Part shown: positions 52,332 to 64,000 of the stretch, one piece after another
Layout of the letters: each line of letters opens with the position of its first letter
How positions within the stretch are numbered: position 1 is the stretch's first letter
Assembly: GCF_964199755.1 (NCBI RefSeq)
Contig: NC_133907.1
Coordinates: forward strand, 7,073,001-7,137,000
Length of the DNA: 64,000 nt
Direction of reading: 5' to 3'
From: Larus michahellis
Lineage: Eukaryota; Chordata; Aves; Charadriiformes; Laridae
Position numbers and translations under genes: made by a program
Notes under the pieces: generated by a model
The model's database searches: none
What the model was told of the DNA's origin: nothing
What the model saw: the letters and a program-made list of their open reading frames with translations, nothing else

Positions 52332-54396
52332 GTCTTTTCACAGAGCTGCCATAAGGAAGCAAAGCATCATTATTGTTTCTTTCAGTTCTCAGCATAAAAG
52401 GAAGTAACACTTAATAAAAGCCATTGGCTGCAAGATTTCATAAGAGAGAGAGAAGTGGAGAGAAAGAACGAGAACAGTGCTGTGGAAAAGCAGGTGTGAT
52501 TCACGAATAAACTATAGTTTGCAACCCTATGGGATACTGATGAAACAAATAGAATTTTCCCAGACATGGATAATACAAGAACACAAGACACTTTTTCACA
52601 GGTAAAGGCAGAAACTGTTATGGCTTGCGTGGAAGTGCTATTTGTTGTGCGTAACTGAAGAGATGGCATATCAGAAACCGAAAATGACTTTGTATTTTAT
52701 TAGCAAGGAATTTGCAGTAGATTGTTTAATGTAATTGATTATTCTGTGATTATGTGATGTGAGCTCAGACTGGTCTACTATATCAGAAAGTGTTTGCAGA
52801 TGATGTGTATGAAATAATATTTTTCTGTGCTTTATTCTTAAGAAACTTGAAATGCGTGAGGTTTTCCTGATACAAAGAAAGGGACAAAGAGAGAAAATCA
52901 GTCTTTCTATTGCCATGTTAGGGAGGATTTATTAATACTATATATTATCTGCGCTAAAAATTTCCATAAGGTAATTGGAGTGGGGAAAAAAGGGGTTTAT
53001 ATTATAGGCAAATACAGTCTTTTGATAATCATACTGGAATCTGAAGTGATTGATATGCCAGAATTGAATATACATCAGCTTGCAGCACTATTGAATTTGT
53101 CTGAGAGTGCCTGCCAGATATATATTCGTCGTAGCATTCTGTTTGTTTCGATACTTGCGTGTTTGGAAGTCTGTTACCTGGAGAATTAACCAGTGGAAAA
53201 CTCCTCTCTAACTAGGATAGCTGATAGCATGTATTGGCAGAGGTTCCCAGGTGTGTGACTTGGAGTAAAGAGCAATTAGAAGAAAGAATGACTGTGTTAC
53301 GTGTAGGCTGAGGAAGTGTGCTGGAGTGGTGAGTTAGTCCTGGGCAGCTACCAAGGGTGGCTTGGCTAGCAAAACACGAGAGCTGGGGACAATCCTGCCC
53401 TCTTTGCATGATTCCCCTTTTTCACCGAGAAGTACGAGTTCATTGAAAAGATTTGCTAAACAAGGCTCTGGACAAACCCAGAGCAATTGCATAAACCAGG
53501 ATGAAACCTTTGTCTTGCTCTTTGGTTTTTCAAAGAGGAAAAAGGGCACAGGACAAATTGCTGCTTTTGGCTACATCCATACGACATCAGCCTCCTTGGC
53601 CTTTGAAGATCTTTGCGGTGGGCAGTGTAACAGGTGATCCAAAGACAGAGTCAATTTACCTTGACAGATATTAATTGCTTCAGCTGAAGTAATAGCACCT
53701 GAAATGTAATAAAACTGCAGGTCCCATCTGGCACTATTCAGTGTAACGACATGCTGAGGTGCTGGGATCTATTTGGAGAAGCTGTTGATGACAGTGGTGT
53801 TGAAAAGGCACAAATGCAGTCTGGAAGCGTTTTCCCTCTCTCTGCTGTCTACAGCTCGTGTGTTTGTTGCTTGGCGCTGATGTACAGGCTTGAGTTTGCA
53901 GCTCATGAATCATTGCTCTTATTTCTTATTTTGGGTAATGCTGTGGAGGTCAGGGGTGGCACAGATGTGGAAATAACCAAACGCTTGCTACCAGAAAGTG
54001 CTTACACGAATGAGAATCAGAAAATAGGAAACCATAACCAGATGGTGCCACTTTTCAGTTTCTTTCACTCCCCAAGGCCTGCAATAAAACATATGCACAA
54101 AGCTCAGGTTGTACAATCACCAAAATATTTGCAAAGCTAAACTGCACCTGAGAAAATGTGTCTTTTAAACTTTTTGTGAACTCCTTTTAAAACTTGACTA
54201 AGGCTTTTCATCTGAGTTTCATCTAAGTTTTCTGAGAGCTGATAAGATCATGTTGCAAGGTGGAACAGTTGTCAGACCTTTTGCTTTTCCACTCTGCTTT
54301 ACTTTAATCAGAGATTTTAAGGTACTTTATCCCCATGCCTTTCCCATACAATTTTCCTTAGACTTTTTGTTAAAGGACACCTCTCTGAAGTGACTG

Positions 54397-54441
54397 ATTT
54401 TTTTTTTTTTTCTTTTTTTCTTTCTCCCTCCCCCCTCCCAG
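54397..54441. repeat. Long pyrimidine tract ending in CAG
   Basis: T14 at 54398-54411 is followed by mixed T/C sequence up to CCCTCCCAG at 54441. It is acceptor-like in form, but the sequence after it has stop codons in the frames examined and no recognisable product. I treat it as low-complexity DNA. Confidence 0.55.
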
Positions 54442-55599
54442 TGTTTTCCAAGGTAGCTTAAAGCAGATTTTCACTGTATATTTAGCAGGGATCAATTCCC
54501 TTTAGATTAGGACAGCTGATTCTATATCTTCTGGTATGTATATTCATGAACATGTATCCAGCCTCAGGAGCAGCTCTTGTAGCCTCTTACACGGGCTATT
54601 GTTGTTAGACTACAAATCAGAAATATGATGTCCTGCTGATCTACTGGGGCTTCTGACTATACATATTGGGTTCTCAGTCCAGCACAGATGTGGATTCAGA
54701 ACAGTCTCCTCCTTGCAGTTAGCATCAAATGTCAGGCAGTGCAGAGGACTTGTGAGACAGTTCAGCTTCCTTGGTCCTGCTGGTGTTTTGAACCTGGGTG
54801 TTTGTGGATTCTGCAGAACTGCTGGATGATATATGCTATGTCAGTGCACATTACACTCAGACTGCACCTGTACTTGAAGCCAGAATCACTTGTAGGCAGA
54901 CTAAAGCCTCAATATGGAAACAATCTGCGTGGGAATTGGAGCTCACCTTTCCTTGTTCCATCTAAAACCACCTCAAACCTTGGGAATATGTTTCTTGTAT
55001 AAAACAAGACTGAAAGATCCAGGGAGGCTGTACTGAATTTTCATGCATTTGCTACTTAGCGGGAAGTAGCCCATTAAACCAAGAGGGTCAGAAATGCCTG
55101 TGGGACAGGGATGAAGTACATCCTGAGGTCTGTCTTCCTCATCACCCACCCATACAAAGGTGAAATCCCTCCTGCTGCTGAGCCATGTGGAGATCCATCT
55201 GTCTTTTTTCTTTCTCAATATTGTCCAAGCTCCTGAAAGTGTGAGCACAATGAATATTGCCGAGTCTCTTTTTGAAGGGAAATGATTTCCCGAGTTTAAG
55301 AAAGGACTTAAAGACCCAGCACAAATAGGTGTCCAACCAACCCATCCTGAGGAAGCTGACCTTGTTTGGGAAAGGTAGTGTGCTTTCTTCTATTAAGAAC
55401 ATAGCAAAAACATTTATACAGACAAGGATTATATTCTGCTAAAACTGTCAGAGTTTAGGAGGAGAGTGACAAGAAATAGCCTCTTTTAACCTAAATATTT
55501 TGCTAGGATGATTTATTAACAAACCACAATCCTGGGGGGAAAAAAAAGTTAGGTCAAAAATGATACATCAGCAGATGGATGCTCGTTGGGGTTTTTCCT

Positions 55600-56150
55600 T
55601 AAGCTCTCAGTGTTTGTTTTGATTAGAACATAATGAAGAGTTTGTTCATTAAATGTTCCAGCTAATTAATGTAAAATTCATGGAGACCCTGGATTCTCAG
55701 TGAAACATGCATGAAATCAGTGTCGTGTTCTCTATATTGCGCTTCATACTTTTTGCTTAGCAGGTGTTAACTAATATGATCTAATAAACCTCAAGTATAA
55801 TGAAGTGAGTCTTGCTCAGCTTTTAATAATTTTAGCAGCCCAATTGTTGCTTGATATGTATCTTTCTTTTACAAGATGTTAGGGCAGAGGATGAGACTGT
55901 AAGCCTGTGAACAGAAAGATGCATGCTTTTCTCCAAAATAATTAATGTCCCTGTTAAATAGCCTGGTAATCTTTGGTTCTTCTCAAGATTAATTGGACTA
56001 TCACATTAATAAGCAAATATGATAATCCTTGATATTTTTTATCACAGTGGATTTTTTTAATTACTGTAACTAAAGGCATAGAACATTATTATTTTAGTAA
56101 CAAACTGAAATACTTCCATATGAACCACCTCTATTTTATTTTAGTTCATT
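55600..56150. promoter_or_regulatory. TAAT/ATTA-dense AT-rich block, candidate conserved enhancer
   Basis: About 550 bp contain more than a dozen TAAT/ATTA cores. These include GCTAATTAATG near 55661, AATAATTAATG near 55937, GATTAATTGG near 55988 and ACATTAATAAGCAAATATGA near 56013. The block is complex in sequence rather than simple repeat. Dense homeodomain-type sites in a gene-poor interval are typical of developmental enhancers. Conservation is not tested here, so this is an inference from composition only. Confidence 0.2.
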
Positions 56151-57944
56151 TTGTAGTTTATTACTTAAGTTATACCTCAATACACCGAGAAATTACTAGG
56201 TAAATTCACACTTAAGTATTGTTTTGAAATCAAGTATCATTTCGCATATTCAGGACATATACTGCATGTCTCTGTGGTGACAGGGCACTGAAATCAATGG
56301 GAGTTTTACTCTCGTACTGAACGTGCCTAGTGTAAAACTATCCCTGAATGCTTTTGAAAATCTTCCCATAGTGGTTACTTCAAAGGCAAACTGCTTCTAT
56401 TTAGGTAATTCAGATTGCACCCACTTAATTTCAGCTGGCAACAATGTTCAGCAAGAAATAAGTATCTCATCACATAAAAATCTTACATTTTTTAAAAGAA
56501 AGGATTCACTTTATTTACGTTTTTAATGTAGTTTGTCTTTGTGGAGGCCAACATTTGGAGGAAAAGAAAGTGACAGTGGAAGAGGATGTAAACCTCATTT
56601 TATAATGACAAAACAACAAAAAAATATATTTTCCCTGCCCATTCACTGCAGCATTCTGATCAGGTGTACTTCTAGCATGCATGGGGCCTCTGATCATTGC
56701 AATCTATAGGAGAAATGGAAAGGTTTCGCTGTTCATTGTCTGGTTGGTACACTGAGGTCTCTCTCTGTACGCACATACATACATATACAGGAATAACTCC
56801 TGTGGTGTCCATAAGTGACTGTAGTCGCACCAGCACTTCAGTTGTGCACTTTTCAGGTATGGAGGACCTACTAAAAATTTTACAATCTTAATTTCTGTTT
56901 TGAGTACTGCCTGCAAAGATATTTTGGTATGTATTTGAAGAAAATCCCTAGCAGGTAATTCAAATTCCATGTTAAGATTACTTAATTTAATATTGCACCA
57001 GCTTAAGATGAAATAAGTGAAGCAGCAAAATCACAGAATCCGTAAAGTTTAGCAATACATCATGCTTTTAGATAGCCAAAGTTCTCACTTATCTCAGTCC
57101 AGTTTCTTACAAATACATAAAGGAAGTGTGACTGGAAAACTCATAAAAATACTATTCAGAAACTGCTGTGAATTTTTATTTGAAGATGTAGAAGTGTACA
57201 GCTGTGTCTCTGTACTCCAAGATCACCCCTTGGAAACATCCATCTTGGCTTTAGTTGTCAGTACTAAATAAACTCAATAGACAACTGCCACCAAATGGGT
57301 GTGGGGTAGAAATAAGAATCACCATTAATTTGCTGATCATATTTGGTCTCGATCAGTATTGAAGAACTGGAGCACGGTAGGCTTGGCTCTGCACAGCCGA
57401 GGGCACCCCCTTTCCTGCCTTAGGTTGCCCAGGCCCTTAGTACAAGCCTGGCTGAAACAGGACCTAGGATGTGTGAGGCAGGATTTGGAAAACGTCACTG
57501 TATTTCTTATGAGGGGAGGCTTGCTGCACAAGGTTTCTCTGCATGTCTTGCTCTTTGGTACTTAGTCACAGCGGTAGTGCTGAGGCTGCGTAATACCCAA
57601 CCAAGCGCTGTCAGTTCTGAGAAAGCAGCGCACGGTCTCCTGAAAGGAGGGGTTTTCACGAAGCGTCTCTGCATTGGAAATAAACTCTCATAGGCTGGAT
57701 GAAGTTTTTTACGATCTTTTAAATTTCTGACTGCCACTTTCCCTGAAAGTGATGCTTTGAAAAGCAGTGAAAGCAGCTGTTCTTTGCATTCAGGCTTGGA
57801 CTTAATTAAAATGCAAAACGAGTGTGCAAAATATGGGTCAAATAAGGAGGAGGTTAGGTATGGCACAAACCCAGTAACGCATCTATCAAAGCACCATCCA
57901 AGGCTTTTGCATCCCACAGTGTCCATAAAGCTTTTTGTTTCATT

Positions 57945-58815
57945 CTTCCTAAAGATGCTCAGTAATGGGAGGTTCCGTAACCTTCCCTCGACAGCTCAGT
58001 GGTGACTGTTATCCTTACTGTTTTCCAAACATCTAAGCCGAACCTCTTGAGTTGTAATTTAAAATGTATTTCTTCTTATCCTACCACACAGGGAGCAACC
58101 TGCTCCTTTCCTTTTTTGCAGCAGCCGTTTATTTATGTACTTGAAGTCTGTGACTCCCCAGCCTTCTCTAGGCTGTGAAATCCCAGTCCTTCCTCTCTTT
58201 CCTTGTAAATCATGCTTTTTTCCAAAGTGATGGTTATTCTTATTGTCCTGATCTGGACTCCTCCAACTTGTCCAACTATTTCCTGGAGACATGGAAAATT
58301 TCACACACTGTTCCAGCAGAAGTCTTTATTGGTGCCGAGTACTGTGTTTTGCAGACTACGCTGTTGTCTTTAACCTCCCAGTGGGATATTTGCTTTTATT
58401 GCACCAGCATGACGTTGTTGCCTTGTGTCAGTTTGCAAGCTGCTATAACTTCTGGGTCTTTTTGTGAAGAAAATGGGTTCCTCAGCCAGTCCTCGTGAAG
58501 CTGGTGATTCCTGCTGAACTTTTTCAACATTTTTTCCCCACTTGTTGAATTGTATATGATTGCTTCTCTCATTTATCAAGCTTGTTTTGAATTTGAATCC
58601 CCCTTGCCAGCTGCTTGCAGTTCTTTCCACCTTTGTGCCAAAGTTTGCGAATTTAACAGACAAAATCTCTAGTCCATCACCAGATCATTAGTGAAAACAC
58701 TGAATAGTAAAAATGAAGTCAGTCTCCTGTGCAACACTATTCTATTTATCCTTTAAGTTTTCACAGTAAAACCCCAGTAATTACTTTGTGAGTGTCGTTT
58801 CCTGACAAATTCCAA
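57945..58815 (-). mobile_element. Ancient degraded CR1 LINE fragment (end of ORF2 plus 3' region)
   Basis: The minus strand reads as the 3' part of an amniote CR1 retrotransposon with many indels. Recognisable pieces in element order: a reverse-transcriptase-domain remnant around 58610-58654 in place of the usual KFADDTKLGG block; a QRHAGAIKANIPLGG piece at about 58373-58423 resembling the CR1 QCDAVAKKANVILG block; and TDFKYINKR at 58125-58151 resembling the FKYI motif near the ORF2 end. On the plus strand the phrases TGTACTTGAAGTCTG, CTCCAACTTGTCCA and GTTCCGTAACC sit in the order expected for an antisense CR1. The frame is broken repeatedly, so the element is dead. I see no young CR1 3' tail (ATTCTRTG repeats). 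Edges are approximate. Confidence 0.72.
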
Positions 58816-59748
58816 GCGCTGTTAGAGCAGGAGGGTCCTGCTGAGAACATGCCGGTCGGTAAGTGGTGATCGAGGGAAAGTCTAAAGTAATTGCTTCATG
58901 TGAGACCTACACATCATCTGTTTTTCAGACGGATCTTTAAGAATTGTTGAGGCATTGAGGTTCCTCAGTATGGTGATATTTGCAAAACTGGGAGTAGGTA
59001 GACTAGTTTGTGTTGTATGCTGTATTATATTCATGTCACTAGGCACCAGTTTATATTTTAGGTTCCTAAATATTTGTGAGACTAGCCCTTTGAGATTTTT
59101 TTTGTTGTTGTATTTGATTGCTAGATACCTTGATACCAACAAAAAAAATATTCTAATAAAATATCTTTGGGCTCCCCAGCTCCTGCTGAAAGTGGCAGAA
59201 TTTCCAGTGTTTTCAAGGAAATCAAGCTACTGTTTGATAAATACCTTCTTCTTTGAATAAATGTTGACAGATATTTTTCAGCCAGATATAGAACTGAACA
59301 AATAATGCAAAACATTATTACAGATGGATAATTTATTTGATGAATAGCAGCTCTGTTTGACAAATAATATTGGTCTATCTCTATGACTGGCTACAAAAGA
59401 CGGTATTGCCACATAAAAATATCACATCAGTCATCTCTATTGATATTTCATGTAAATTACAAGTGAAGGCTTTTCAGATACCCCAATCACAGAAGACAGC
59501 CACTCCCCTGCAAATATATGGGAGTGCTCAGTACACTTTGGGCCAAGTTCAAACCTGGGAAAAGTGAATACATTAGGAGATGAAAGTTGATAACACCAGT
59601 GTGGAACTTTTAAGGCAACCCAGATTGTGTCCACTATCTTTAAAATCACTTAAATGACATGTTCAATACGTAGGCAGAGTGCCGTTCAGCATAATATTGT
59701 GAGGAAGACAAATAGCCATTGTTAACTAAGCCAGTGCCTTTGATTTTC

Positions 59749-59791
59749 AAAAAAAAAAAAAGGGGGGGGAGAAAAAAAAAAGAAGAAAAAA
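59749..59791. repeat. Homopurine tract A13-G8-(A/G)n, possible H-DNA former
   Basis: Positions 59749-59791 are uninterrupted purine on the plus strand: thirteen A, eight G, then A-rich sequence with scattered G. The A/G/A layout is partly mirror-symmetric around the G run, a feature of triplex-forming DNA. No gene is near, and no poly(A)-retrotransposon body is visible beside it. Confidence 0.75.
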
Positions 59792-62368
59792 TAAAGTGTT
59801 TCCTTTAAAAGCACAGCTTGGAAAAAGAAGTTGCTACTTGAAATTTCATCACAGGTCAATCACCGCATTATATCCTGGCACTGATTTTTAAGCTTCTACA
59901 CTGTACTTGCTTTGCAGAAAGTGTTTTGCACTGTAGCTGGAAGGCACTGAGTCAACAGAAAATCCCCAGAAGGCTTTACCTCAAAGTCGCTTTATCCTGT
60001 TATTCTGGATAGAAAACAAAATCTTTTATATTGAAAGCTGTATTTAAAAAAGTGGACTCCAAAATGAATGAAAATATGACTGTACTATGGATAAAAAATA
60101 TCAGGCATGTGTGTGAAAACAGCATATTTCTTTTTGTGTGGACAACACTAGCATTCAGTCAGATTTATGCCCAGAAATTCATGAGATCTCTGTAAAGCAA
60201 CATGTGGGCACTACTTGGCTCTTCCCTCTTGCATTGAGCCCCCTTGTCCCTTGGAGCGTTGATCTCAGCAGTGCTAGAAGGGAGATGCTAGCGTGGAGTG
60301 CAGAAGATGAGGAAGAAGCCCTCTTGGTCCAGCCTTCCCTTCTGGGTCCCGTGGCAGCCAGGAACAGGTTTGTCTCTCACTCCTTGCAGCGAGCGGATGA
60401 GAGTGCTTAACACTGTTAATGTTTAATAAGGACAAGTGTAAGGAATGCTTAACAGTGAAAAGCTTGACTAGACTTGAATAAAAAATTCTCCTCATTTGTA
60501 CAGGGAGCAGGATTTCTGCATGACTTGGTTTTGTTGTCACAGGAAATGATAGAGCTTGGTGCGTATTAGCTATGATCTTCACCTAAGTAAACCTGAAATA
60601 ATGTCTCACTGAATCGTGCCAGTATTTGTAATAATCAAGATCATATATATAGCTGACTGGCAGCCAGATTTCTTGCTGTACGTCTCCATGGGTGTACGTG
60701 CACACATTCCAGGAGTCCTTTTGCATTAGATTGCTGTCATATTATTACGATTCAGGTAAGATGGCCCACAGAATAAGAATAAGCTGAGCAAAAGCCATGT
60801 AGCTCAAATTCCTCTGTAGGTAATGGAGAGAAAGATGTGCCAGATAATGAGACAGGTCTTAGATGCAGCGAATTGTCACCTAGAGAATTCCAGGGAGCTC
60901 CATTGACTGCATGGGAGTCACAGCAATCCTGTGGTGGAGTGGGGAATGTGAACCAGTGTGTACTAGAGGACAAGTCAGAAAGCAGAGACAGAGGAAGATG
61001 TTCGCCTGTCTCACCCCTGAACGCTTACCCATGTTCTGCATGCCTTCCACTGCCTTGCTCAACCAACTGTAAATGACTCAGATGACGTGGCTTTAAACCC
61101 TCTTTCTTGGTTGATGCTCAGAAGGTCTGGGGACTTTTCTGGGTTCATTAGAGTAATATTTCCACAGTGTGGAGACTACACGCAAAACCTTCCATACCTC
61201 TTAGGGCCTCCTGTGAGACTGTGCTGGGTAAATGGAGAGTGGCAGGAAGCCCTGGAAGGAGTCCTGTAGAGTACTGTGTTGGCAGCTGCCCAAGAATAAG
61301 CCAGAAATCTCATATCTTGCCACTAAACACATTTTATACTATGTCTAGGCCAAAAATATAAAAACCTCACCCTGCAGAGTAATGGATATACAGAGAATGC
61401 CTGGAGCTCTATGCTCTTCCGTCAATTGTGAGCGTTGATTTTTCTTTCAAATCACTTACATGGCTATACTGAATTTTGGTGAGTGATGAAAATTTAATCT
61501 GTGTTAAACAAGCTTCTTTAAGCTGGCAGGTAGACGAATGCATTATTAACACAATCTCGTGTATTTCCTTAATGTGCATGCTTTATAATAGAAGCATTTA
61601 AATTTTTTCTAAGTTTTGTTATCCAACCTCATACAAAAACATTCTGTTTTGTCGCACCAGTCAAATTCTATTAGGCAATATAACACGATCTGACTTAGTG
61701 GCATTTCAGTGGATAATATGACAAAAATTGTTTCTTTTTAAGAAAAAAATATAACCAAAAGAAACACAAGAATGAGCATTACAAAAATTGTGATGTGCTG
61801 AGAGAAAAGCCCTACAGACACCAAATGATAAAGGTCAGGATCTGTTATTCAAGTCTTGTTTGCAAGTAAAAATACCATGCTAACATGAGGTTGTCAAAAA
61901 CCTAAGTAAGCCAGACAGACTTCTGACAAATAATTTTGACAGTTCTCATAAGCTGGAAAGTGCCTTTTTTTGCCTCTCTTGTCTTTTGAAATGTTTCCCT
62001 CCTGCTTACAGATGTGCAGTGAGAAAGAGAGTTAACAGAGACGCTAAAACAACAGGGTGCTGTTAAAAATAGCCTGTACCAAACACTGTCTTTTGTGTGC
62101 TCTCTGGGGAACGCATTAACTGTCAGTAGTCTAACTTACTAACTAATCTTCCTGAATTTGCAATATACAAAATGATTTGCTTCTCTTTTGCAAACATTTT
62201 TCTTCATACATTATTAAGCAAATTAAGAGATGTTCCCTGTTGTTTTCATGTCTTGGGCAGAATTTCATTCCAGTTCAAAGGAGACTTTGGTGAAGGTAAG
62301 CAGAATGAAGAGTTGAATACTTCACAGAGCCAAAAATGCATCCTCTTCTGCAATTCTTTTGTAAAAGT

Positions 62369-62384
62369 AAAAAAAAAAAAAAAA
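62369..62384. repeat. A16 homopolymer
   Basis: Sixteen A after GTAAAAGT. No associated element is recognised. Confidence 0.8.
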
Positions 62385-63419
62385 TTGAAAATTTTCAGCA
62401 ACGCAAAAGGGAAACAGTGAATTACAGGAAAATGTCTTGGTAGAGATGTTGTGGCAAGGGTTTTTGGTCTAGACAGAATATTTGGCCAGACAGACAGACC
62501 TTAAGATACCCAGCGCTTCGGGAACTGCAGAGCATGGAGCCTGCTTGCACAGGGACAGGGATGGTGACCCAAGTCACCTATATCCCAGAAAAAAAATAAT
62601 CAAAGCCTCATATTATTCAAGTTGAAACTCTTGTTTTCTTGGTCACTCTTAGGAAGCATCCCTGCAGATTTGCGCCATATATTGTGTAGCTGGATAACAC
62701 CACGAGATTCAAACGAGAACTGAGCTTGTTCATTGAGTTATGTCAGTACTGGAGCAAAGGAAATACATACTTCTGTTTGTGTTAATCAGACTGTGCCTTT
62801 GACATAAGGCTACGAGGTTATCCTTATGTTACCGTTGTCATCCTGCTGCAAAATCTTTGAACCCGTCTCCATACAAAAGGGCCTAACAGTTGCAAAAATA
62901 CTGTCCAACTTCCTATCAAGAATTGCTATCCTGCATAAATAGGATCTTGCGCTCTAAAGCTGGCAGACCTTAGCCTAGGGGAAACTATATATTTCAATTC
63001 AAATATATCCATATTCTCATTTGCTTACACAGAGCCTGTTCAGTGGGGAATTATCTTGTTGAGATCTAATCGTATACAGTGTATGTGTGGCGTAAATATA
63101 CGGCCATTTAAAATTCAAATACAGAATGTGGAGGTCATTGTAGGAAACTTCTGTGCCTCAGCAAGTGTGAATGAATTATCAGGCTGCTTTCATACTTTCC
63201 TCACTGTTCACATTACTATTTGCAGCTGGGAGCTATGCCATAAGTTACCTTTATATTAGCATTGAAAATTCCAAGGCTTTAAAAACAAAATATTTCTTCT
63301 TCTTTTACTCCCAGTTTTATTTGTAGGCTGTAAAAACATACAATGCGTCTGTTGATCAGGAAATGGTTGCGATGTTAGAAATTTGGTAAGCTAAAGTGTG
63401 TGTCGTGTAGTGCAGCTTG

Positions 63420-63960
63420 GACAAAGAGAGAACCTGTGGATTTACTGGTCCCCGAACTCTGTGGTGTGAAGGGGTATTTTTATGTTGCCCGTCAGGCTTG
63501 TGCCGGGTGGCTGTGGTGCTTGGGTGGGTGGAGAGGACCTTGTTCTGCTGCAAGGCTGCGGTGCTGGGGTTTTTAGCAGAGAAGCTGCTGTATCTGTGGG
63601 GAGCTGTAGGCGTAGGTAAAGCAAGCGGCTGGTGAGGACAGGAAGGTGCTGGGGTGGCAAAGCAGCTGCAGCCCTGCTGCCTGCTCTGCCTGCTCCTCGC
63701 CGCCTTTTCCTTTGGCAGGAACAGCAAAACCCGGTCTAGGTCTTGGTGCCTCGCCTTTGGGGTAGCCAAATTCAGGTTTGCTTGCTATTCTGAGATGCTT
63801 TGAGCTGCCTTGCTCTGACTGCGTTGGTCCCCGCAGCAGGTCTGGCAATAGGGGTGTAGGGGAGCTCCCTGTCCCCTTCCCCAAGGCGTCTCCCCTGCCC
63901 CTTGCTCCTGCACAGCCTGGGTAATGTTCCTGGGGAGGGCCCTTCACCTGGGAATCCACG
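63420..63960. promoter_or_regulatory. GC-rich region at the right end
   Basis: GC content rises over the last 0.6 kb, with many CTGCTG, GGCAGG and CCTTGG words and scattered CpGs. Minus-strand frames of 137 and 128 codons stay open here but show no conserved motif. They are rich in P, S, A, Q and T, typical of translated GC-rich non-coding DNA. A promoter or exon of a gene beyond the window cannot be excluded. Confidence 0.2.
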
Positions 63961-64000
63961 TGGAAGAGTTTTAAAACTCTTTCAAAAGATTTGAACGAGA

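Larger units (their letters stand above)
51964..57944. other. Intergenic, no gene supported
   Basis: Apart from T18 at 52314, the pyrimidine tract at 54.4 kb and the TAAT-rich block at 55.6-56.15 kb, I see unique AT-rich sequence only. Confidence 0.65.
58816..63419. other. Intergenic, no gene supported
   Basis: It holds the homopurine tract at 59.75 kb and A16 at 62369. No coding, RNA or further repeat feature is recognised. The CR1 fragment may continue a little beyond 58815, but similarity fades there. Confidence 0.65.

Noticed and set aside
63356-63959. Minus-strand frames of 137 and 128 codons at the right end
   Set aside because: Both overlap in different frames in GC-rich DNA and encode P/S/A/Q-rich sequence without domains. 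They do not match FAM210B, AURKA or CBLN4, the neighbours I would expect.

Overview
The window is vertebrate nuclear DNA from an amniote, most probably a bird. It holds one recognisable intact gene, the single-coding-exon melanocortin-3 receptor (MC3R) on the minus strand at 33234-34208. Everything else is AT-rich intergenic sequence without another protein gene that I can support. Three things point to a bird. The MC3R protein reads like avian MC3R. Interspersed repeats are sparse and very old. The genome around the gene is compact and contains no young mammalian SINEs or LINEs. I could not name a species from sequence alone.

Layout. Positions 1-33130 are non-coding: a diverged 37-bp direct repeat near 1.8-2.0 kb, a 12-bp-arm hairpin at 3.05 kb, two likely ancient MIR/CORE-SINE fossils at 9.8 and 10.7 kb, a CCAA-rich microsatellite at 17.05 kb and an AT-rich palindrome at 24.5 kb. 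Positions 32.58-34.31 kb form the MC3R unit. Its 3' flank carries two short perfect palindromes, an (AT)n run and two candidate poly(A) signals lying in a duplicated 17-mer. Its 5' flank carries a 45-nt polypyrimidine tract ending in TAG, which looks like a 3' splice acceptor 52 nt before the initiator ATG. Positions 34.3-64 kb are again non-coding: GC-rich blocks at 34.9, 45.8 and 63.5 kb, probable MIR fossils at 43.7 and 51.9 kb, a TAAT-rich block at 55.6-56.15 kb that could be a regulatory element, and an old CR1 LINE fragment at about 57.95-58.8 kb on the minus strand.

Function. MC3R is a Gs-coupled melanocortin receptor involved in energy balance. From general knowledge of vertebrate synteny it sits between CBLN4 and FAM210B/AURKA. 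Neither neighbour's coding sequence is visible here, so the window looks like the quiet interval around MC3R. I found no operon-like system, CRISPR array, recent mobile element, tRNA or rRNA. I do not see a previously undescribed system. The most useful leads are the possible 5'UTR intron of MC3R, the two palindromes just after its stop codon, and the TAAT-rich block near 56 kb.
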